A DNA stretch of 64,000 nucleotides from Sanghuangporus weigelae (taxonomy: Eukaryota; Basidiomycota; Agaricomycetes; Hymenochaetales; Hymenochaetaceae): positions 2,294,001 to 2,358,000 of the forward strand of contig CP137320.1 of the NCBI GenBank assembly GCA_033182465.1, in the 5' to 3' direction. Positions within the stretch are counted from its first letter, which is position 1. Every line of letters begins with the position of its first letter. Made by a program: the position numbers and the translations under genes. Of the stretch, positions 32,758 through 45,141 are shown one piece after another. The notes under the pieces were generated by a model. That model had not been told where the DNA came from. It worked only from the letters and a program-made list of their open reading frames with translations, and ran no database searches.

Positions 32758-34123
32758 ATGCTTCCTTCAAATCCGCGCGCAGGTCGTAGTAGGTCCGTAA
32801 CTAAGCAGCCGACGACGTCTCAGCCGAGGTCAGCCAGTCGCCCGAGTGAACGCTATTCGGTGGTGAGCGAGGATAGAGGTGCAAGAGGTCGCGTCTACGA
32901 TGGAGGTAATGCGCGCCAGGTGCGCTCACAGCGTTCAATGGGCAACGTACGACCATCTCGCAACAAGGAGGCTGCTCTTCCCCCACCTCCGCCTCCAACA
33001 TTCCCAAAAGCTGATATGGCATCCCGGTCAATGAGGTCTTCTCCTTCAACATATCCTCGCCCTCCACCTTCGAGAGACTCGGACTCATCTTCATCATCAA
33101 TGTCCTCTTCTGGTCCATCATTTCTGGATCGCATGCGGCATCGCGGAGCTCCGAGCTCATCGTCGCAATCTAGCTTTGAACTCGATTTGGATGCTTCTAA
33201 GGAAACGGGTGGAGTCAATGATACTCGAAGGCCTGGTTTGATCCATCATGATGGTGAGTTATTTTTAGGCAATCTCCTCGCATAATCTCTCAACTATTGC
33301 CCTTTGACCTTTGGCTGTCTTTGCGCTGTACACGCACTCTTTCTGAACACCAGACCAGACATTTGCAGCGAACGACCTTGTTTCTTACGGGTATTCGATT
33401 TGGAATCGCGTTGCTACTGCCGCGAGCACTTGGGCAGGGAACGGTAGCAATACTGACAACGGTCTGATCAGTGGAGGTCGGTCCTTTTCTGACCAATGGA
33501 TCCGCAGAAGCAATTCGCTAATTTGGTTTGATACGCAAATTGCAGTTGCACCTTCCTCAGGAGATTCTGAGATGACTCGGGCTCTCAAGGCCTACCATAT
33601 ACGCAAAGCGCGGGACCGGTCAGACTTGCCGGACTGGCTCTTTGACGAGTATGAACGAGGAGTGGGGAACAGAACTCAGCACTCAGCTCGTTACGAGGAG
33701 CGAAGTGAGTATGATGATACGGGCTCAGTTATGAGAACTCGCAGTCGTGGTTTTCGGGATATTTACGACAGTGTTGCTGCCTCATCAGCTTCGGAAACGC
33801 GGGGGGTACGAGGAAGGGTTGAAGAATCTGGATCGTCCGCGTTCGCTTCCGGAGGTTTGGATCGGTCGACTACTAGAGCGACGGACCGGTTGAAGGCCAT
33901 CCGAGATGCAAAACGACAGGCTGCGAGAACGGAACGTTCTAGTGACACGGCAATACCGAGGGGCGGGGTGAACAGCGTCGGAAGCGGTAGAGTTGATCAA
34001 TATGGCAGACGCAACGAGGACAGCCTGTCGTCAAGAAGGGGAGGACGGGAAGTTTTCAGAGAACCAACGGAGCGGATCCCTGTTGACCGTGTCGGATTAC
34101 CAACGAATCCGAGAAGGCGCTGA
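32758..34123 (+). CDS. Disordered Arg/Ser-rich protein with possible Mso1-like Sec1-binding motif
   Basis: Three or four exons (first 32758 to about 33254, the last from about 33545 to 34123). The N-terminal half is Arg/Ser/Pro-rich and disordered with a poly-Pro run (ALPPPPPPTFPK). A compact conserved-looking segment follows: VSYGYSIWNRVATAASTWAG, then MTRALKAYHIRKARDRSDL and PDWLFDEYERGVG. The tail is Arg/Ser/Gly-rich with a possible helix (TTRATDRLKAIRDAKRQAA). The YSIWNRVATAAS segment resembles the short Sec1/Munc18-binding region of the exocytosis regulator Mso1, and many basidiomycetes have proteins with this same combination. The Mso1 call is tentative. It would act at the plasma membrane SNARE machinery. 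Confidence 0.6.
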
Positions 34124-35165
34124 TGGAGACACAGACGAAATGTTTTATTTTCGATCGGGTGTGTGATAAGTTATGGACACTTCACTGTTTTTCTTCTTAT
34201 GTCGAGCGTAGGGAGGAGTAGACACAGAGACTATCAGGTACATTACTAAGTAGACACTGGATACGAGGATGATAAAAATTGAATTGGATCGTTGGTTAAA
34301 GAAAATTCTAAGACCGATTCTCCCACGCCAATGTTTGGCTTCAAATTTGGCCACCAGGCCGGTTGCCATTGGACCACCGTAACGAGACCGGAATGTCCGA
34401 ATCTGCTTGTGGAAACAGCATCAAGGAAGACTCCAAGCAGAATTATATAATTGAAATTATTTTCGAAAGCGAGCACTAATGCTCCGGCTCGGAGGTGAGC
34501 AGTGCGCTGTCAAGGGGAAAAACACTGTGAGATGATGTATCAAAGACATCAAAGATGAGGATGGTTGAAAGGGAGTGTGGGACAGAGAGCGCGGTGTCGC
34601 CGGACTGATTGGATACAACACCAACGCCGGATTGATTGGTGTTCGTGATTCGACGCAGATCCCCTCTGTTCGTTGCCATGACCCTTAAGTATCCGTTTCC
34701 CAGAGCGCCTCAGAGCGCCTTAAAACCCGCCGAATTCCCTTTTCTCCCTTCTCACCCTCGCCTCCCCAATCTTTCGTTCGTTCCTTCACCTCCTCTTTTT
34801 TCCTTCGCTTTTTTTGGCATTTTTTGGAATCGAGCCTGGTTCTCGACCTGCCACCCATTCATTCTTTCGGGGTATGTTTACTCATGTATCCTGCTGCAGT
34901 GATAGCATATACTTACTGATACGCGCTGCATCGTCGTCGTCGACTACAGATCACTTGCTCTTTGACAGACAGGCCGAATAACTGACCCGCACTTCCATTG
35001 CCTCTGCGAGGACTAGTATTTCGTTCAACTAAACTACGCCCGTTTGCCAACTGCGACTTCGTCCCAGACAACCACACCTCGACGGTTATTTCTACGCCCA
35101 CGAATTTTTGTCTTCGTTCCTCCGAATTTGGACATTGCTTCTTTTGAGATAATATTTTGAGCAAG
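34124..35165. other. Intergenic, promoter and long 5' leader of the cupredoxin gene
   Basis: About 1 kb. The second half is CT-rich (about 34735-34830), as in many highly expressed fungal genes, and leads to the cupredoxin ATG at 35166. Minus-strand open frames here (longest 132 codons) lack protein-like composition. Confidence 0.35.
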
Positions 35166-36728
35166 ATGGTTAACTTTGCTACGTTCACTATCGGTACTGC
35201 CGTCCTCGCGGCCCAACTCGCCCTCGGCGCCCCCGGGTCGAAGCGTGACAGTGCTATCGGCGAAGAGGTTGCTGTATCAGCGCCTGATGGTATCCCCATC
35301 ACCGATACCAAGGAGCTTGAGTCGTACGTTCAATCACCGGGTGGTCTTGAAGATTGATACTTATCTGAGTCTTCTAGGCAAAGTGCTGCTGAGGCATCGA
35401 CAAAAGCCGCCTACGGTGGTTACATGACCGACACTACTACCGCGTACACAGCTGCATACACCACGGCTGCAGCATACGATACTTCAAGTGCTGTTTGGGA
35501 TTCTACCTCGAGCGCTGTATACGACACTACCTCAACAACTGATGCAGTATACGAGACCAGCTCTGCTGCATATGAGACTAGTGCAGCTGTGTATGACACT
35601 ACCAGTGCCGTTTATTACGACACTACATCTAGCGTAGTGTACGATACAACGTCCGCTGCTTACACTTCTGTTGCGACGTATGGCTCTGGAAGCAGCAGCT
35701 GGGGTAACAGCCAGTACAACGACTGTGTCCAACGTCAGTACTTTTTTTTTCGATAGTATTCGCATAGATTCTTACCTCTTTCATTGTAGAATGTGTTGCA
35801 TCCTTCGGTGCTCCTGCAGCTACCTACACTCCCCCGTCTGAAACTTCTGATGCCGGCTCAACTGGCACTGGTGCGACGCACACTATCATCGTCGCCCCGA
35901 CCCAGGGTGTCCTCCGTTACGTTCCGTTCGCGACGAACGCCTCTGTTGGTGACACCATTAAGTTCATGTGGAATGCGAACATGCACACTGTCACCAAGGG
36001 CTCCCAACTCGAGCTTTGCAATATAACGAGCGACTCGCCGTTCACTTCGGGTGTTCAGAACAAGAGCTTCGTCTTCACTCAGGTTGTCAACTCTACGGAC
36101 CCGACGTTCTTCTACTGCAACGTCCCGACTCATTGCCAGAAGGGAATGTTCGGTATTGTCAACCCGCCTAACGCCGATGTTGCATTTTCGAACTCAAGTG
36201 TTGCTGCAATGATGCCGAGCATCGCTTCGAACGTGAGTATCATTGTTAAAAAAATCATTTACGAGAGTTCATTCGATGACTGATCGTTATTTCGCCCTCC
36301 AGGATTCTCAAGTCTCCGCTTGGATGTCGTACACCCAGAATATGACTGAGGGTAGCAAAGCTGCGACCTGGGGTAACTCAATCGACATGGGCAGCATGCC
36401 AGAGTGGTCGTACTCGGTGATGGCGGAGAACGTCATGTACACGCGTAACTTCCTTGCGGCGAACCCTGATGTCATGAAGGAGGATGGTTCAGTCGACCTT
36501 GGCGCTAGCAGCGCCCCGTTGATGGTCCCACAAGACCTTAACGCTGTTCTCGCTGCTTCCGGATCTGCATCTGCCGCTGGCCCGTCTGCTACGTCCGCCG
36601 CAACTGGCTCTGCAGGCTCTGCATCCGCATCCGCCAGCCCATCGGCAGCAAACGGTGCTCGAGGCCTTTCAGCATCGTTCGGTCTCGCTAGCGCCATTGC
36701 TTTGGGTGCTGCTCTCTTCGCATTTTAA
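35166..36728 (+). CDS. Secreted GPI-anchored cupredoxin with Tyr/Thr-rich repeat region
   Basis: Four exons (35166-35323, 35378 to about 35731, about 35791-36232, 36303-36728). The protein begins with a hydrophobic signal peptide (MVNFATFTIGTAVLAAQLAL) and a possible Kex2 site (SKR). Residues about 65-170 are a repeat region built on AVYDTTS/AAYETS units. A cupredoxin domain follows, with IIVAPTQGVLRYVPFATNA, MWNANMHTVTKG and FFYCNVPTHCQKGMFGIV; the His, Cys, His and Met in these motifs can form a type 1 copper site. A Ser/Ala-rich stretch and a terminal hydrophobic segment (LASAIALGAALFAF) fit GPI anchoring. Such proteins are abundant on fungal cell walls; their electron partners are unknown. 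The Tyr density of the repeat is unusual. Confidence 0.9.
35436..35690 (+). repeat. Degenerate in-frame repeat encoding Ala/Val-Tyr-Asp/Glu-Thr-Ser units
   Basis: About a dozen imperfect units of 21-30 nt share a core of GTATACGACACTAC or a close variant. The translation alternates Tyr-Asp-Thr-Thr and Tyr-Glu-Thr-Ser with Ala/Ser spacers. Such arrays vary in length among strains by slippage. Confidence 0.75.
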
Positions 36729-37821
36729 GCGACCTTGATTTTCCTGTGAATAAGGGCGTTTCTTGGACTGTTTTTGTTTAGATGACGGACTCTTGTGCCT
36801 CAGAAGGACGATTCAAAGTTACCTTCGTTTTCGTTTAATTCTTGCTCTTTCTTTATCTTGTCTTAGCAATGCCCTGACGACCTTTACTTAAACCTTCGTG
36901 GGTGTGAGGCAGCCCGTATACCGTGTAGTTTTGTTTTCGTTCTGCGGACTCTTTCTTAACCATACCTAGTCGTAACGCGCGCTTTTTAGTCGATCATTTG
37001 TTTTCGTAGTGATGTTGTTCGGCTAGTGATCATCCAAACCAACCTTTTTTTGAATTCTTGTTAGGTCGTCGAAGAGATATTCCGGTCCACAAGGGAATTA
37101 TTTTACGTCTCAGAGGCCTAATATGTTGAGCTGTCGGTATACCGACGGGACCATTGTATGATGAGAGGAATTTCTGACACTTCCAATGCTTCAGTGACAA
37201 TGTTGTCAACGCTATCTTGACACGCTTCAGTTTCCAACTGGAATTGCTCTGAATTTACCCTCGTACTCAAGAGAAAAACACTGACCCAAGTGACACAGCT
37301 CCGGGATTGAGTTGGCTATGAGGATCCGGATGCAATGGAGTGCATGACAGAGAAGACGATCTTGCACGAGCAGAGTTAGAAACGCTTTGCTCGTCATAAC
37401 GACAGGACTCCTGAGCGTAACTCGAAGTATTCTTATGTGTGATAAATGAGCGCGACGAGAGCTAGACTCCCGCAGCTTGTCATACAATTCCAAGACATGC
37501 ATCAGGAACGAGGAAGAATTGTTGCGAGGTGCGTTGCGTGGGCCGGGCCTCTCGGATTTCAATTGAGCGGCCACATCGTCGTAAGCGAGAAAGTGAAAAT
37601 AAAAATAATCATGCATAAATCACGTGATACACGAGTCGCGTGCAGCGTGGGAACCAAACATCCCTGAAACGAACCACATGAGGTCACATCAACTCTTGTT
37701 GACTTGTACCCACCACGAACACGAACACGCGTGTCACACTCACATACATACACGTTGAGATCGTTGTCTTTGCCCCGTCACCCGCTGTCCGCGTCGCATC
37801 AGTTGCTGTACTACAATACTC
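36729..37821. other. Intergenic region with an E-box upstream of SRC1
   Basis: About 1.1 kb. TCACGTGA, a perfect 8-bp palindromic bHLH site, lies at 37620-37627, about 200 bp before the SRC1 start. A 14-bp perfect palindrome (GTCGGTATACCGAC) lies at 37133-37146. No convincing coding segment was found. Confidence 0.4.
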
Positions 37822-40526
37822 ATGTCGCGCCCGACGACGAGTCAGATCATCAGAAAGGGCGACTATCTCCAGCCCGACTTCGAACCGAAGACTTTAAAGA
37901 TCCCGCATCTCATTGGTATCTTCGCGTACCACCAGATTCCCTACCCACCGCAACACAACAAGGCGAAACTTGTTGAAATTTTCAATGAAGAGATCAAGAA
38001 GAATAATGTGAAGTTGAGGAAGGAGCGGCAAGAGTGGCAGGATACGGTTGCGAGCGAGGAGGGAATTGTGAATGGTGTTACTGGTAGTCCAGTTCAGAAG
38101 GTGCGTTTTCCTGGCGTATACGTGGCGGAATGCTTGTGGTGAACTTATTACTTATCTCTACAGCAACCTGTACGCCGTTCGTCGCGTCGTGCAAGTCGCG
38201 AACCATCTGCGGAACCTGCACAAATCGAGCCAGTGAGTATCTTAATTTGTACAATCACTTGCATAACTGAAAGAAGTAAATGTAGACAAAACGTCGGCGC
38301 GCATCTGCAGAACCCAGACTTGGTCGGGCAAGAAAGACTGCACCTAAACGTGTCGAAGTCATTTCCGAAGAAAGCGAGGACGAGCAACCACAAGTTAAAG
38401 TGGAAGAACCACCTCCGAAGATAGCAGAGAAAAGAGATGTGGGTGCTTTTCTGTATATTCGTTGCTCGCGCTTGTGTTGATTTCGGCTTGTCGCCCAGTC
38501 CGAGGCAGCTGGACCCTCTCGACGCATTTCACGAAAGGTACGAAATGGCTATTTGATCATGTGCTGTATTCTTACTAGATGAATTCTTAGTTTGGTCCTG
38601 GAACAGAAGACAGCGGCTGGGAGGACTACAACATCTTCCAGTCGGGAGGCGAGTCTTCATCTCCAGTTCGCGCGCCTACGAAGAAAACATCTCGCAAATC
38701 GGCTCTGCGAAGGCGAACTTCTTTCTCCGCCCCACCTGAGATGCCACCATCTCCACCAAAGGCCCCATTTACTCCTCCGCACTTTAACTTTTCCCCCGAA
38801 CTGCCACCAACGGAATCGAGAACGCCGCGATGGCGTTTGTCTATGGTTAAGGTGACGTATACTGCTGTGTGTTTCTATATATAACTCACGTCTTAAATAG
38901 CAAGAGCCGTCGGATGATTACTACGATGATGTATCCGGGCTTGCGGACGTAAGCGCTGCGATTGTCGTGGAAGATGACGATGGGGAAGAAGATGATGAAG
39001 AGCAACAATCTCTTCCTCGCGAGCAGGAGGACGAGGAAGAGGTTGACGAGCTGGAAGATGAAGATAACGAACTTGAAGATTCTCAGACGGTTGCAGTGGC
39101 CCAGAGGATTGCTGAAGGGGGGCAACTCGTTCGGAGAGGGTCCAAGTCCGACCAGCCTATTCCTTTGTGGCAGAGGATCGCGATTTTGCTCCTTGTACTT
39201 GCCCTATCCAGTCTTTCTGCGTGGTACAAGATAGAATCGGCCCCCATCGGTTATTGCGATACGGGATCGCATACCAGTGATGTTCTCCTTGACATTCGAA
39301 AGAAACGAGAAGAAACTGAATCTTGTTATGCGGAGCATTCGGAAGATGGCAAACAAGATTCTTGCCCTCCACTGCCTCTGATTCCGTTGCCTCGCCCTGA
39401 AACGTGTACTCCATGCCCTGCACACGCGACTTGCTCACGCTTTTCTGTGCGCTGCGATGATGGATATATTTTGAGCCCGCATCCGCTGTCACGTATTCCC
39501 TACTTATCCGAGTTGGCAAATGGACTACCTGGTTTGGGCCCGATCGCGTTCCCTCCCCGTTGCGTTGACGATGAGCTGCGGAAGAAGCACATTGGAAGAC
39601 TGGGAAAGCTGATAGACACAACTCTCGCTGAGACGAGGGGAAACAGAATCTGCACGGGTATTGATCCTGAGAAACCTCTCGACGGCGGAGAAGCAAGGAA
39701 GTGGGGCTATGATTACGAGGATCTGAAGAGTTCTTTGTACAAGAAAGAACATAATAACCGGGAAGTAAGCGTTTCAGTGATTGACGTTGCTTGGCAACTC
39801 TTAATGGTCCTTATTTTAGGATAGTAGATTGCGCGCTGAGTTCGACGCGGTGTTTCAGGAAGCTATGGGCCAGCTAAAGAAATATGGCCGCATTATCGAA
39901 GGAAGGGATTCCACGTAGGTTTTTTCTTATAGGTTCTATGAGCGCTCGTTCTTACAAAGCTGCCATAGCGGAAGAAAATATATTGCGTCTGACCATGCCG
40001 ACATGACGTGGAGCTGCAAAGCCACCGTGGCTCTAAGACGCTCTTGGGCTGAGTGGCGTAGCAAAGTCTTTGGTATGAAATTTGTTTGTTGTCCCTGAGA
40101 ATTGTCGTCAATCCCTCTACAGGAACGATGGGATTGATCCTATTTTCATGGCACTTAAAGGTGAAGAATGCCCAACGTCGTGAAGAAAAACAGCGTGTGG
40201 CAGAACTCGTTCAGATCGCGCTCGATGAGCTTCGCGAGGTGGAGATGCGTCACCACACGGATCCAGTCACTACACCATACCCTTATCTGTCTTCTGTCCA
40301 ACTCCGAGACCTCATTCTTCAGGACGAACACGACCCTCAGGTACGCCGTAGATTATGGGGCCCTGTGGAACGTGTTATCGAAGGAAATGCGAACGTCCGT
40401 GTGAACTGTGAAGAATTGCGTGGCGGCGAAGAGGACCGAGTCTGGACCTGGGTGGGGAGCACTGGGCTGGCTTCACCCTCTAAGAAGAGGGTTTCCTTGC
40501 CTTCCCAATCTCCTTCGCGTGAATAG
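37822..40526 (+). CDS. Inner nuclear membrane protein Src1/Heh1 (LEM/MAN1-Src1 family)
   Basis: The start encodes a helix-extension-helix domain (LKIPHLIGIFAYHQIPYPP then KAKLVEIFNEEI). A Ser/Arg- and acid-rich nucleoplasmic region follows, with basic patches (VRRSSRRASR, TKRRRAS) that can serve as nuclear localisation signals. A first membrane span (RIAILLLVLALSSLSAWYK) precedes a luminal Cys-rich segment (CTPCPAHATCSRFSVRCDD), and a second span (MGLILFSWHL) leads to the C-terminal MSC domain with RLWGPVERVIEGNANVRVN. This is the MAN1/Src1/Heh architecture, involved in nuclear envelope integrity, nuclear pore surveillance with ESCRT-III, and rDNA anchoring in yeasts. At least nine introns interrupt the gene. 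Length and domain order are complete. Confidence 0.9.
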
Positions 40527-43500
40527 CTCGGAACCTTCCACCCCGAAGTGCTTTCGAGGCTAGACTAATGGCTTATCATGACGCAGCAAACGTTTGTTCA
40601 CCGCCGAGGCAATGATGAAGAAACAGCCCTACTTTCAACAGAAGCAACGCTATAAATGTTCATTCTAATGTTTTATCCTTTCCTTGTTTTGTTATGGCTC
40701 TCGTTTTGACTTACTGTACGCTTAGTTTGCCTTATTCTTCTCTATCTCATACCTGTATTGTAGCCCTGTATGCTTGTCTTTAATTTTGGAATCAATTGGA
40801 GGGGAATCTTGTAAATAGATCCTAGCTCAGGAAACGCCGTACTCGCTATTTCCCGGCTACGTCGAGTTCTAGAAATGCTGTAAGGACATTGTCCGTCTTG
40901 ACAGCCAATCTGAGCAGAAATTGCAACCCCTTTACGTGCTCTGCCGATATTATTCTTAATCTCCATGAAATCAGGCGTATTCACAATCGATGAACTTTGT
41001 TACAAAAATCCGTGTTAATGGCATTTAATTCGTCTGTATCTGACAGAGGATCTCCGCTCGAATCGAAAGGCGGAAAAACGCGTGGATAAGCAATTTCTAT
41101 TGCTTTGCTACTGCCGAGTTTGCAAAAGGCGAGGGGAAGGGCGTAAAGCGAGGGTTCCGGCGACAAAGGGAACCCGCAAGAGATGATCTCAGGCTGGCGT
41201 GTGCTTCTACATCCGGGTTGGGTAGTCCGATCAACGGTATGGGGAATACGGGAGCACCTGCTCAATTCAGCGGCTGGAGATCGTGAAACGAGGCTCTCAA
41301 GAAGTTATTTCCTTCTTGTGCCGTATAAAGGCGCCTGTAGGCCGAAAAGTTCTATATCCGAAAAGGGTGCATATCGGGAACGTATAGAGGCGGACAGATC
41401 CTTTCAGAACTCGGTTATTACTCCGCCTAAGCCAAGTCGAAGAAGTTTCTTCTTCCTTTCAACTTCCCCAGCACAGAAGACTCCTAGCTTCCCTACCGTT
41501 TCGTGCATGTCGGATTCCGGAAATATACATATGTACATGGCGCGATGTCGGAGTACAGTAAGCGGAATCTGTGAGAGCACTATACACGTCAGAAGATTCA
41601 AATAGTCTGAAGAGACAGAACGCGGACCTCCAATAGCAATTGCGTCGCAATTCCAGAAGTTTCATCTCATTTGAGATTTCTATTGCGATGTCTTGATAGC
41701 GTGGCCCTGTAATATTCGCAAGGCTAAATAAAGGGAATATCACGTCTCAAACGAGGCGGGAGATCCAGTGTCATAAATCTGCAAATATCGATATGAGCGA
41801 AATTGATCAAACTTTCAAAGTTGAAGGATCAAGCGACTTCGATCAGGCGAGAGCGGAACTTTTATAGGCTTTCTTCTCGAGCGCAATGCGCCAACGAAAG
41901 CTGCAAAAAGAGGATAGACGATGAGCAGAAGGCGATATCTAGATCTTAGATTCCTAGCTTACAATGTGGTGGATCAAAACGCGAATTACATGTGGGAGAC
42001 ACGGCCTGATACGACTCAGGATATCAGCTCGCTGGCTTTTTACTCCCCTGCCTCCGCGGATCCTTTCGGCCTACCAGACAAGTAATTCGGGAAAAAGAGT
42101 ATGAGAATATCACTGCTTTTTCCCGCCGCCACATCCGCTCACTATTGTTCAAGTCAGATGGAGAAAGCGTGGGCGCGAGCTTCCAGAATTCGCGAATCGA
42201 TCGTGTGAGAGCGAGTCTGAGTGAATGCGGACACTTACTTCGCGAGCATCCTTTTTTGCCTATTCTTGCTTTACACTTCCAGATTTAGGTGGAAGTTCAA
42301 AAGCTTGACGGACAAATACGGTAGGTTGGTAAAGGAAGGAAGGAGACTTGAGACATGCAGTGCATCACGTTGCAGAGAAGATGCATTTGAACGGATTTGA
42401 ACCGGACTTTGTCCCTAGCCCCTGATCCACGCACTCCTCTATGTCTGTAATGTCCGTCGATTGGAACATTTAGGCACTGGACGCACACGTAACTTCTCTT
42501 TTACCCCTCCAGAAGATATTGATTCATTATCTTGTGAAGTATTGAGACCATCAGCTCCAACCATCGATATATCCAAAGAATTACGTTAACGATCCACCTT
42601 GGCTGCCGTTGGGTGGGAAGTGTTTATATGAGGAAGATTCTTCGTCTGAGAACGCTAATTCACCGGCCTTCCAAAAATCTGAGGCTTATATGGTGTGTTT
42701 GCTGCTGAAATGAGGAATACAGTGGCGCGGGTTACGCGGGAGGCGGGTGCAGTTGTGTCCACGCGACGTGAATATACCAATTCATGGATTTCCATGTCTG
42801 AAAAGTTCCTCTCGCTCGCAGCAGAGCGAGCGCCTGCAGTACGGAAAATACCTAAGCCGGCCTTGAATGGTGGCAAGATTCAATATCTTCCTTATCCACT
42901 AGCGAGATGAACACTGATGAACACTGAATGAAAGTTTCCTCTAATTCTTCTGTAACAGAAGAAACTTATTAGATGTGAGTCTGTGAGAAACACATCCCAC
43001 GGTTTGAACCAGACGAGGCAATGCCGATAACCCGGAAGCGGTATAGACGATCTCTCACCTCAGAGTCCTTTCGTTTTTTGGTAAGTAAAGAATCGTCAAA
43101 AAAAATGAGAATAGAGACCGGTCGGGAAGAACTTGTTTATGTTGGTGAGATGATGCACAATATAACTTGATCAGCTCACCAGAATTTAATTAATTTACTG
43201 ACAGAAGAAAAATCGTGTTACCCTAGAATCATACAGAGCACCTGTTGTCGAGCAATCCTGGTTTATGAGTACGACCCTTGTCTTAGCAGAGAATAATATC
43301 AGAAAGAACTGATTCTGAACCCACCAATTGGCGCAATCAGTGGCAATTTACAGCACTCTAAGCAAGCAAAGAAACAAGCGTCCGACGGACCTTTGTGGGT
43401 CCTTTCGTTGATTACGCTCTTATGAGAATCGCTCGCTGATTGAAACTTTTGAAATAAGCCAAATGACATCAAAGAACAATTAGCTGCGTAAAAATCATAT

Positions 43501-45141
43501 GGTCGCAGTTGATGTACTATCAGATTTTCTCATTTATCCATTGCGACTCAGAGTAGAAGAAATCCAAGGAAACTTCTCTGCCAGTTGACCCTTACACGAG
43601 CCTAATTACCTTGCGCAAGGAGAAAAATGAGAACAATAAAAACTGTGTCCCCGGAGTTATGAAACACAGCATCCAACGACTAACCTTCGCTAGTGCTGCC
43701 ACCTCGAACGAAGAACAAGGCTGAAGAATGCTAATCAGTGCTTTTTTTCATCAGACAGGAAGAAGCGTATAGAAGCCGGCGGCATGGACGAGCTTTTGTA
43801 TAGTCCACACCATGCTCGGATGATTTTCGACATCAGAGTTTTGCCCCATTGAGAAGTTATTGAATGGTTGGAGGAGAGGATCGTCAGCTCGATGAACCTT
43901 GAGTAGCCTGAAGGTCAGGTCATTCACCGTTGGGTTAGGAACGACATGATTCCCGAGCTTGAATCCAATTTTTTGTGGTGATCTAAAGTAGCGCCGACAA
44001 GTATTTCAAACAACCCGCTCTTGAATGTCGTAATAATGTTGGTGTCGCCGGAGGAGCTTACGGAATATGAGACATATTCAATTTACATACATACTGGTTC
44101 AACGAAGAACAAACTGGCAACGTCCGGAACTTTCAGTCCCCTCGGTCTGGACCTCCGTCTCCTGTTTCTAGCTATTGATCGAGTACCCTCCGGGTTCGGC
44201 AGGCCGCGGTGAGAGGGGTTTGAACTGACACTCACGTTGATGAATCTTTGCTGAGCTGAACAAGCAGAAAATGGTGTTGTGACCTGATCACGGGCGTGCG
44301 GCGGCTCGACGGCGGACCTCGTGTTTCGTCCTTCGGTCTCGTTCGGCTCAGGGAGACTGCATAGATAACTACTCCACAAGGAATACTAGTTCCGGTGCTA
44401 GCGCCCAACGATATGGCAGAAGGGGTGTCGTAAACAAATCGGGGGTTGGAACAGCTCGGAGCGCAGCAAGCGATAAACAAGAGCGCTTCAGCCAATGCAT
44501 GCCGGAACTTGGTCAAGGGAACAGTCCTGAGCTTCAATGTCAATACTAAATGAGAGTGATAAAGCGTCCTAGCCTCGGCCAAAGTGCAGCAGAAAGAACG
44601 TGGACCAACAAAGAAATCGGCAAAAGAAATGCGATAGAAAAAATTAGAGAATAGTATGCGCCAAACGGCCGGGTTCTGCTTCTATATGCGTCGATCGTGC
44701 ACGTGGGCTGGCCTTTCTCGCACCATTAATATTGAGACTTCCACACCTGCGTACCTTTTGAAAAGTAACAAAGGACCTTTGTGTGATTGATTCGACGCGC
44801 ATGTCTCATAAGTTCCCCTTGCTCTTGTGCCTTGTCTCTCTTTGATTAATTTAATATTTATTATGGGTAGAGATTAGGCTTCGGCGATATGCGTGTTGGG
44901 GGCTGACTGAGACATTCGGCGCGGCGCACACATCGAGTGCTTGGACTTGAATAATTGCTGTGCCACTTCTCGTGGTGTACAAATCTGGTGACCGTCACCT
45001 TTATCCGTCTTTGTTTTCACCACTTGAAATACGGTTAAATTCTACCCACTTCCGAAAAAAACAGGACAAAGTGTAATGGTCAGTGGTGGTGGTAAAGAAA
45101 ATGATCCGCATTCTCCAATCAAATCCAGAACCTTTACTTTA
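40527..45141. other. 4.6-kb gene-poor region
   Basis: Between the convergent ends of SRC1 and VPS23 there is no recognisable gene. GC content looks lower and short open frames are scattered on both strands, for example 42695-42910 (+, 71 codons) and 44083-44379 (-, 98 codons). The cluster at 40742-41743 is listed separately. No tRNA, rRNA, terminal repeat or transposase-like motif was seen. Confidence 0.45.
40742..41743 (-). CDS. Possible unrecognised or decayed multi-exon gene
   Basis: Consecutive minus-strand segments have protein-like composition: one from 41743 starting MIFPLFSLANITGPRYQDIA, one near 41500-41404 with MHETVGKLGVFCAGEVERKK, one near 41180-40985 with LYALPLAFCKLGSSKAIEIA and YPRVFPPFDSSGDPLSDTD, and one at 40984-40742 with VNTPDFMEIKNNIGRARKGV. 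I could not connect them all by canonical introns, and the last two lie in different frames across a few bases. I do not recognise a family. It may be a lineage-specific gene, a pseudogene, or chance. Confidence 0.25.

Noticed and set aside
39157-39696. 179-codon minus-strand frame inside SRC1
   Set aside because: It is antisense to the conserved luminal region of SRC1 and has no family signature.
42385-42410. Possible tRNA T-arm (TTTGAACGGATTTGAACCGG)
   Set aside because: No matching acceptor stem, D-arm or anticodon arm is present around it.
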